Made by a program: the position numbers and the translations under genes. Shown here one piece after another: positions 56,569 to 64,000 of a stretch of DNA of 64,000 nucleotides. Numbering within the stretch: position 1 is the stretch's first letter; every line of letters starts with the position of its first letter. This DNA comes from Choristoneura fumiferana (taxonomy: Eukaryota > Arthropoda > Insecta > Lepidoptera > Tortricidae): NCBI RefSeq assembly GCF_025370935.1, contig NC_133482.1:2782118-2846117 (forward strand). Reading direction: 5' to 3'. The notes beneath the pieces were generated by a model that saw only the letters and a program-made list of their open reading frames with translations, was not told where the DNA came from and made no database searches.

Positions 56569-57314
56569 GTTATATATTTGAATATCGAAAATTAAAAAAC
56601 CTACCGTTAAAATGTCGATGTTCAAGATATCGAAAATTAAAATATCGATTGTATCACAATATCGAAAGTTGTTTTACCTATGGTTAAAATGTATATGATT
56701 GAAATCTCAATTGATTAAAATATCGAATGAGTAAAAATGTCGACAACCATTAATAAATAAATAAACAAATCTCAACATATTTGAATGTCGAAAATTAAAA
56801 TATCATACATAAGTCTGCTTTATTCATTGCTCCTTTCTCTTAATAAAATTTATTTTAGGTAACCTAGTCATTTTTAGTTGTTGTGGTCACAGTTCCAACC
56901 TAACCGAACCAAATATTTTTGGTGATTCATTATTTTACTGAAAAGTCTATAATGTTCAATAACTTAATTTAGGTTAATATTGCGTCAAGGCGCGATGCGC
57001 CTTAATTGGGCGGAATAGGAGCTCCGCGTTCGTGGAGCTCCGTTGACCCTGTCACGTGATTGTTCATTCGATACTATGTACTTCGATACTTTGTACTTCG
57101 ATATTTATATCTTTCGATGTCACTTTTGTAGATAATTAGATTTTCGATATATTGGACGTATGTTATCTTACCATTCGACAATATAAACTTTCGTTATTTT
57201 AATTTTCGATATTTCTATACAGTCGAACGGAAATTTTCCTATTTTAGATATTTTGAACATCGACATTTTAACCGTAGGTATTTGAATTTTCGATATTCAA
57301 ATAGTTATGTAACC
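56569..57314. mobile_element. Inverted-repeat element with ATATCGAAAATT motifs, inside a Calx intron
   Basis: The left end has ATTTGAATATCGAAAATT and TTAAAATGTCGATGTTCA; the right end has their complements (TGAACATCGACATTTTAA, AATTTTCGATATTCAAAT). CCAGTAACG stands on both sides (56560-56568, 57315-57323), a probable 8-9 bp duplication. The interior repeats ATATCGA words. A hairpin around GGCGCGATGCGCC and GGAGCTCC lies at 56993-57050. Confidence 0.78.
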
Positions 57315-57323
57315 CCAGTAACG

Positions 57324-57987
57324 TCATTTTAAAAGAGAAGAAGGAAAAACATTTGTCCTTGACATTTAAGGATTTTTAAAAAAGAAAACGGAAACAGAGA
57401 CCACTGTCACGAAATGGCCCCAACTTGCAGTCCCAGTCCCAACTTACAGCCGACGCTGGTCTTCATTCTTGCTCGGTAGTTTTATTTTAGACTTTAGTGT
57501 GGTTTTTGCAGGTGGTTCGATTACGACTAAACACTCGTGTAAATATGATTGACAAATATTTCAATACATTATCGATGTTTGAAGTGTACTGCGTCGAAGA
57601 TGTGATCACACTCGTAATCTTGAATCAAAATGAAAAAGTGTTACAGACTAATACAATTGAGCCATCTGCTGACTTGTTCTAGATTGATTTTAGAAATACT
57701 TATTTAGACAAGGCGTTGAACAGTATTTTTTCATAGATCCTACATTTCTATGACTGCAAAATGCTTTTAAATATCTCATCGCTGCAAATTCGTCATCGCT
57801 GTTCCTGTATCCAATGCCAAAACTAAAAGACAAGACAATAACGATAAGTTTATGGTTTTTAATAATTCCGATAGCTTAGTGCTTCTTCTTTAGATTCTCT
57901 TAGTTTTGGAGTTGGTTTTAAAGACACGTATTATTACAATGTATCATGTCGTTCAACTTTTTATATTAATAAACCATTCCTTCACAG
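57324..57987. other. Last Calx intron, remainder
   Basis: AT-rich up to the acceptor at 57981-57987. A 61-codon open frame at 57497-57682 resembles nothing I know. Confidence 0.4.
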
Positions 57988-58192
57988 CCTTGCCTTCAGC
58001 GTCACAATGTTCTGCTCCGAAGCAGCCGTCGCAGTTCTCGTGTTGGTCCTCAGAAGACGAAAATCCATAGGCGGTGAACTAGGAGGCCCTCGAGGAATCA
58101 AAATCTGCACTTCCATCTTCCTATTCTCCCTTTGGCTTATCTATCTCACCATGTCCTCTTTGGAGGCTTATGACGTCATTCAAGGTTTCTAA
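57988..58192 (+). CDS. Calx: Calx terminal coding exon with stop
   Basis: The last coding exon starts after CCTTCACAG and ends with TAA at 58190-58192. It encodes two hydrophobic segments, LAFSVTMFCSEAAVAVLVLV and CTSIFLFSLWLIYLTMSSLE, joined by the RRRKSIGGELGGPR loop that is typical of NCX. The C-terminus ends AYDVIQGF, matching the family ending (EAY followed by KGF or QGF). The full C-terminal membrane half of the exchanger is therefore intact in this window. I cannot fix the polyadenylation site; AATAAA occurs at 59841-59846 and again near 60310. Confidence 0.97.
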
Positions 58193-58975
58193 TTTATTTT
58201 AATGTATATCAAAAGAGGGACGACCAATTGGAATGTAGATTTGGAGGATATAACAGGCTGTGTTATTTAAATGAAAAAGGTAGTTCCTTTTTGTGAAGAT
58301 AAGGATCAAAGTACCACTGTTTTTTGTGTGTGAAAACTCATGAGATTAGACTTCTACCTGCTTAGTTCTTGCATGTGATACATGACATACGTTATCTTAG
58401 CAATGCTAGGATTATTGTCATGTGAATATATATACTGTCTTTAAGCGCGCTAATAGTACATTGTGTCTTAAGGGCGGTAAGTGGGGAATTACGAACGAGA
58501 TTCTATTAGAAGCCCGAAGTCGATGACTGAGGGCTTTAATGAGTCGATGTTTGTATTTCCAGAACCGCCCGTGCGACATACAATGTTTTTCATGATATTT
58601 GCGGGTAAAATTGTATATTTGTGAGACATTTTTTTTTAAATGGCCGATACCAAGCAAGCCGACACAAGCTCCCCCGCAGCGTGCGCCTGCAGTCCGTGTG
58701 GTTCATGTCGTACGCAGCTGCAGCGCGCGCAGCATTATTAGTAAGCGCAATGACTCATTTACCGTCCTTGGGTTTCATGACAAGAACAAAAGGTCGAGGG
58801 CTTTATTGGGGGGGTTGCAACCAAGGTAGCCTGCCTGTTACGAGACTGTTTACGAGCAAGTGTGAAAAAACCACCCTGTAGAATGCGCGATGGCCAGTTT
58901 GTTCAACGCGCGGGTATTCGCAATTTGCATTCACCATATCTTTCTACTTCAACACCATTTTAAATGATAACATAA
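58193..58975 (+). other. Calx 3' flank, probable start of the 3' UTR
   Basis: After the stop codon the sequence turns AT-rich again. A patch at 58640-58880 has higher GC content. No polyadenylation signal can be chosen with confidence. Confidence 0.4.
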
Positions 58976-59242
58976 AGATAACTCACGTCTGAAATCGAGT
59001 TTATTTCGACATGTTTCGGGCTAATCCGTAACCCTTCTTCTGGGAGCAACGCGACTCGGCGGTTGCTGCAACACGTGCATTGCGCGTCACCGCCCTACTC
59101 GCGCGACTACCGACGAAACTAATACCGGCGCACAACTACCCGCGTTTTCATCGTCATTTTTTTATGTTTTGTTTTTTGTTAGAAGGGTTACGGATTAGCC
59201 CGAAGCATGTCAAACTAAACTCGATTTCAGACGTAAGTTATC
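58976..59242. mobile_element. Fold-back repeat 1 downstream of Calx
   Basis: GATAACTCACGTCTGAAATC, GACATGTTTCGGGCTAATCC and GTAACCCTTCT are mirrored by AGAAGGGTTACGGATTAGCC, CGAAGCATGTC and GATTTCAGACGTAAGTTATC. The centre is GC-rich (GCGACTCGGCGGTTGCTG). Confidence 0.82.
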
Positions 59243-59251
59243 CGTTAAGGT

Positions 59252-59388
59252 GCGGCCACACCGCTGCTTAAAATACGCAAACGGTGCGGAATCGCAGTGA
59301 CGTGCTGTAAACGTCACGATTTTTGTTTGGCAAAGACCTCAAGTTTACGACACGTCACTGCGATTCCGTATTTTAAGCAGCAGTGTGG
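59252..59388. mobile_element. Fold-back repeat 2 downstream of Calx
   Basis: GCGGCCACACCGCTGCTTAA and AATACG are mirrored by CGTATTTTAAGCAGCAGTGTGG (as two overlapping parts), with an inner pair around GGAATCGCAGTGACGTG and CACGTCACTGCGATTCC. Confidence 0.8.
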
Positions 59389-59456
59389 AGAGAATGCGAT
59401 AAAAACGGTGCGCATACGGTGCGTCACGGCGATTCCGTGCCGTCGCCGTTTTTTAA

Positions 59457-59644
59457 AGGTAAACGTCCACTTGTCGGTATCGTACGCATCGGACGCATCG
59501 CACGCAACGGATCGTAGTATTCTTTGTATAGAAACTCATATAAGTGCGTCCACCTGTCCGCATCGTAAACATCGCACATTTGTATAAAAAGCAACAAATC
59601 CGATACGTCCGAAGCGTACGATGCGGATAAGTGGACGCCTACCT
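59457..59644. mobile_element. Fold-back repeat 3 downstream of Calx
   Basis: AGGTAAACGTCCACTTGTCG and ATCGTACGCATCGG are mirrored by CCGAAGCGTACGAT and CGGATAAGTGGACGCCTACC. Confidence 0.8.
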
Positions 59645-62600
59645 CTGTGTTATCATTTTAAAATGAGTGAGTTTCGCGGTTGTTTCATGTTCAAAATACT
59701 TCAACACGTTTGACAGAGAGAAATGGTGAACGCGATCGTATTTCACAGCACATCAGACTGTTTGGTCTCCGGTTTTAATCATCATTCAATGATGATTTTA
59801 CGACATCAAATCAAAACAAAGACTTATATTAGCTTAATATAATAAAATTGTGAACTATCAAAGCTAAAAATGGCATAAAAAAAAGCGTTATAAAAGTGTC
59901 CGCTCAATGAAATCTCATTGAGAAATTATAAAAACATTACTTCTTCCTATAAACTTTCCTCTATTTCAAATTCCTATATAGCTCGTATTAAAGCCTCGAG
60001 GCAGATGTAAAAGATTAGGTAGAAAAAGTATAGTAAATTATATAATTCAAGAATAAGGCAAGCGTGAGCTTGTTTTATAAGTGCTGTAAGTGCTGTTACG
60101 GTATTTTTTGTTGTCTGTCTAATTTACCCACATAAAAAATATAATTATTTAGCTAGAGCAGTGACAAATCGTAAGCAAAATATTACAAGTACGCGGCCCG
60201 AATGATGGCTGGACTCGTAAACTATAAATTGTTGGATGTCAAAAATATTCTCATATCGTAGATACACTATCTGGGATGTTGAACAGATAATTTATTTATT
60301 TATTTTTGAAATAAATATTAAGTAACCGCCAACTCTAAATGGGAAACGGAGCGGCGTGAGAGTTAAAATGATGAAGTGTATAATTATTTGAAAATAAAAT
60401 AAATAATTATGTATGTCGGGTATAAAAAGTTATTGTTTTATACACTTCTTGAACAAACAACAAGAAAGACCGTGAAAGCTTTATGAAAGTTTATGTCTCA
60501 AGTCATTGATTCAAGAACAAAAAGTCAATAATTTTATGAAAGTTACTGTCTGCTACGTTATGCCATGTTTAATTACTTATCAAAAGTTTTTGATGTAAAA
60601 CAGTAACGTGCCATAATGATGTGCTGAGCAACATCTGTACGATATTACATCCATAGATTATATTGCTATTTATAGAAATTATATGTATAATTAATTTTGA
60701 AATTATTTTTATAATTTGGATTGTACTAATTAATAGTTCTTTTAAACAATTGCATACTTCAAACTTATGTTAAGACGTACTCAGAAGAATTCAACACAAA
60801 TTGTCACTCCAACCTTAACAGTACCAACTGAAATAAAACTTGCTTGCTTAAGATTTTTAATATTATGTCAAAGTTATAACTATGTTTTTATGACATATTA
60901 ATGCCATAGAAATATTTCTAACGAATCTCCTTATAAATAAAAAAATACTCGTGTTAAAATACAATCTTTAACGGCGCAAAAACTATAGACTAACTCAAAC
61001 TAAACTAAACTGCGTAGTCCAAAATAATTAGGCAATATTACCTTCATTATTGGAGAGCAAAAATTGCAAAATGCTTAAGGAACTATTGATCAGCACAAAC
61101 AACAATTAATGGTAAAATATAAGGAGCCGCGACTTATTTTTTAGAAAGTTTATTGTAGATAACGCCAATGCAGTATCAATAAATTTTATTGATTTTAATT
61201 AGTGGTTTGTAAATAAATTATGTAGGCATAAATAATTATGTTCAAGTAACAAGTGTTCAATAGCGTACCACGGAAATACAAAGAATTATTGTGATTTTAT
61301 ACGAAATTATTATAAAAAAATATATTTAATCACAATAATTGAAAATATTTAGAGTAAATAAATGGGAAAGCACGTAAGTTAGCTGTGTAAATAGCATTAT
61401 GCAATTATTTTTAGTTGTTAGAGGCTTAGTCAAAGTGTAAGACGTAGCTTGTGAGGTGCCTACTTTAACAGTTTTTATTCAAATACAAATCTAACCAAAA
61501 ACGAACATTTGTACTAAACATAGTAGAAGCGTGGTGTATCAGATCGGAACTCCATTTATTATTTTGTAGGCACCTTAAACACATTTTATAGATGTACTGC
61601 CATTAAGCCTTATTTATTTAGATTACTTTATTTTATCGTACCTGTAGATAGTTTAAAATGTAAGCGGTGGTTATTCGGTCACACTAACATCTGCCATAAA
61701 CTAAAACTAAGAACTACATCAAATTTTAAAGAAATCATAAAGTAGCCTTTTATGTCGATATTTTTAAGGGGGTAACGGCCGAATAAACATACAAAAATGT
61801 TTCCATTAGATAGCGATTTGTCACATCAGCTAAATGGTATTGGCTTGTTTAAAGAGTAAAAAGGTATCTGGTCACAAAATTTGATCAAATCTTGGTAAGT
61901 ACCTAGTCACACAGAAACCGAAAATTCTTTCAAACAAGAAAAATACCGTTTTATCTGAGGTTCACATTTGTAAAACATAATTAACTAATTGCACTAATTT
62001 TATTACAACCTATAGGTTCATATTTTCATCCTACGACGTTGCTGCCATTCAGCAAAACAAATTACTCTCTCTGACTCAAAAGCAAACACTTCTGTCTGAA
62101 TTTGGACCAAGTTAGTTTCGAATTTATTTAATTTAGAAAATTTTCTACGCTTTTCTCGGCGAAATAAACTTTTAGATTTTCTAAAATTTTCAATACGACG
62201 ATGTAGGATGTGCTTGACGTTTTTGAAATCGTAATTTTAACATTTAATTTTAAATATACAGTATAAGAATGTCTTTAACTGAAGGTTCTAAGCTACTGGT
62301 TCTATTTTGACGAATAAAGATTTTACTGAGATCAAACTGACGAGATAATAAACCTAACTCACTTTTAGCTTTCTCTATTCAAAATAAACCTCACGTTTAC
62401 TGATAGACTACGTGATTTCGAAGTTTCTGAATTTATATTTGGAATTTCCATTTTAGTTTAAATTATGAAATTATGCGATACATTCTTCATTTACATAATT
62501 CCTACTTAATATTTATCCCTTTACAGTAAACGCTTTAGAAAATTCCATTCTCTAACTTAGAAAACCTTTTTAAATTATGTTTACTTCAAAACTTGGAGCC

Positions 62601-63664
62601 TTGGAACATTTCAAGAAAATTGCTCAATCGATTTCATTGCGATTCAGGCTACTATATCTTTCACGTAGCCTTCCTTATAACATACGTCTATTTTGGAATT
62701 TCTAACTCTATATATCTAGTTCTTCGATTAGAATGTTTCCATAGTAAATTAAATTTTCAATGAACACTGAAATAAGTAGTAATTTTCAAGAATTTATGGT
62801 GGAATAAATATCTAGATAAAAACATGATAAGAGTACTAATGTATGGATTCTCTCAGCGGTCATTACGAATAATACTTCAAAGTTTTTTCATAAAAAGGTT
62901 TTGTTAAAATAATTCGTAGTTTACCTAAATACGATGTCATATGGGAATATTCTCACCGATTAACTTTTCTATCTAATTGTTGTGTGTATTTAGATTTCTC
63001 AGGAATCTTATAATGTTAATGTAAGCGTACGCGCAGGTAGTTATAACGAACTGATAGTGTAAATACATGTCGAGATAGTTCCAAATATGCATCAAATGGC
63101 TTGTCTTGTCGGATAGCAAAATAATAGAGAAATAAATTATCGTAACTGTTATGAGTATTGTTTTACTCTTTAAAATTGAGTTGAGTTACTAAATAGCAGG
63201 GCGCGAACTTTTGGTGCGTATGACGTAAAAAATGACGTAATTTTTATACACAGTGTAAAATTGCGTTTTTTCGCATCTGTGTTGGAAACCCCGGGGTTGC
63301 TGTCTGTCAAAAATCAGAGATTTTGATATTCCCGAGCTCACGCGACATACTCCTGATGTGTTCAATCATCTCAATGCAAATTTCGGAATCGTTTTCTATC
63401 ATGTCAAATATACTCCACCGTAAAACTGACTATAATAAAATAAAATTATCACTGGAAAATTGATTTTCTGTTGGTAATAAAGTTTTAAGTATTTAAATTA
63501 TTGGGTAGGCATCAAAATAGATTCCTATACTTAAAAAGCTCTTACTTATTAGCAGAAACACAAACAACGACTATTTTTGGACACACGCCGATTCTTGCGG
63601 GGTTGCATTGCCCTATGGTTGGAAAAGCACGCTTAAAATCATCATGTAATAATATAGTAGATTG
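59645..63664. other. AT-rich intergenic stretch, nothing recognised
   Basis: About 4 kb without a plausible exon, RNA gene or defined repeat. AATAAA signals occur at 59841-59846 and about 60310; either could serve a long Calx 3' UTR but neither is proven. Confidence 0.45.
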
Positions 63665-63790
63665 ATAACCAAGGGTGGAAAGTGACCCATTTCACCTGAG
63701 ATATTTCGAGGGGAAATGGGTAATTTCACCCGAGTTAGACACTCTACTTTTAATTTCGACTGTGAGGAAAGTAAAATACCTAGTACAAAA
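63665..63790 (+). repeat. Short dispersed repeat, copy 2
   Basis: TATTTCGAGGGGAAATGGGT and ACACTCTACTTTTAATTTCG echo the segment at 933-1065. Confidence 0.5.
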
Positions 63791-64000
63791 AAATGAGAAT
63801 AATAATAAATTGAATTTCAGTATTCAGTAAATTGAATTTACTTATAGGTATCCAACCTTCAACGGTACCTTTTCGACCTGGCCACTTGCCACGGCCGACT
63901 ATAAAAAAAAATCGAGTTGGTCACGACCAAGGAGCTTATATACCTACAAAACTGGAAGTGGAACGCCGAACGAAGAAGTTTGACGTTTATTACTTATTTA

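Noticed and set aside
57497..57682. 61-codon open frame in the last Calx intron as an extra exon
   Set aside because: The two flanking Calx exons already join in phase to complete the conserved protein, and the frame has no NCX similarity.

Overview
This window looks like nuclear DNA from a moth or butterfly (Lepidoptera). It is AT-rich and packed with short inverted-repeat transposons. It carries tRNA-derived SINEs and RTE-type retrotransposon 3' ends that finish in (ATG)n or GATGATG tails, and Helitron-like pieces inserted between A and T and ending CTAG. These are the usual repeat landscape of lepidopteran genomes. I cannot name the species.

The only host gene I can support is on the + strand: the 3' half of Calx, the insect Na+/Ca2+ exchanger (SLC8/NCX family). 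Seven coding exons are certain: 30683-30774, 48396-48538, 51862-51961, 53852-53950, 55577-55735, 56340-56511 and 57988-58192 (stop at 58190-58192). All have AG/GT borders and their phases fit end to end. They encode the end of the second Calx-beta domain (CBD2), the link to the membrane, and the whole C-terminal membrane half with the alpha-2 ion-binding repeat. An eighth, candidate 60-nt exon (36069-36128) fits the reading phase on both sides. It would add 20 residues at the place where vertebrate NCX1 has its variable splice cassettes. The N-terminal half (signal peptide, alpha-1 repeat, CBD1, start of CBD2) is not seen, so it should lie upstream of the window, with the first 30.7 kb forming a very long intron or intergenic DNA.

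Layout. 1-30682: no host gene; remnants of non-LTR retrotransposons (3345-4563, 7807-8953, 11421-11721, 15650-15990, 20445-20643, 27212-27529), SINEs, a 3.3-kb inverted-repeat element whose interior repeats GTAAGGG motifs (6103-9424), and several MITE families. 30775-48395: long introns around the candidate cassette exon, holding a hAT-like MITE with an exact 8-bp duplication (34792-35494), a Harbinger-like MITE (31410-32052), stacked fold-backs (32824-33464), a 22-bp minisatellite (36310-36465) and a hAT-like element nested in another transposon (44291-45308). 48539-57987: smaller introns with isolated repeats. 58193-64000: 3' flank beginning with three consecutive fold-back repeats, then AT-rich DNA in which I recognise nothing but one short repeat copy.

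I found no bacterial, viral or CRISPR-like system and no RNA gene outside SINEs. The most interesting points are the possible lineage-specific Calx cassette exon, the GTAAGGG element, the twin-primed (5'-inverted) SINE with intact target duplication, and the nested hAT insertion whose empty site is present elsewhere in the same window.
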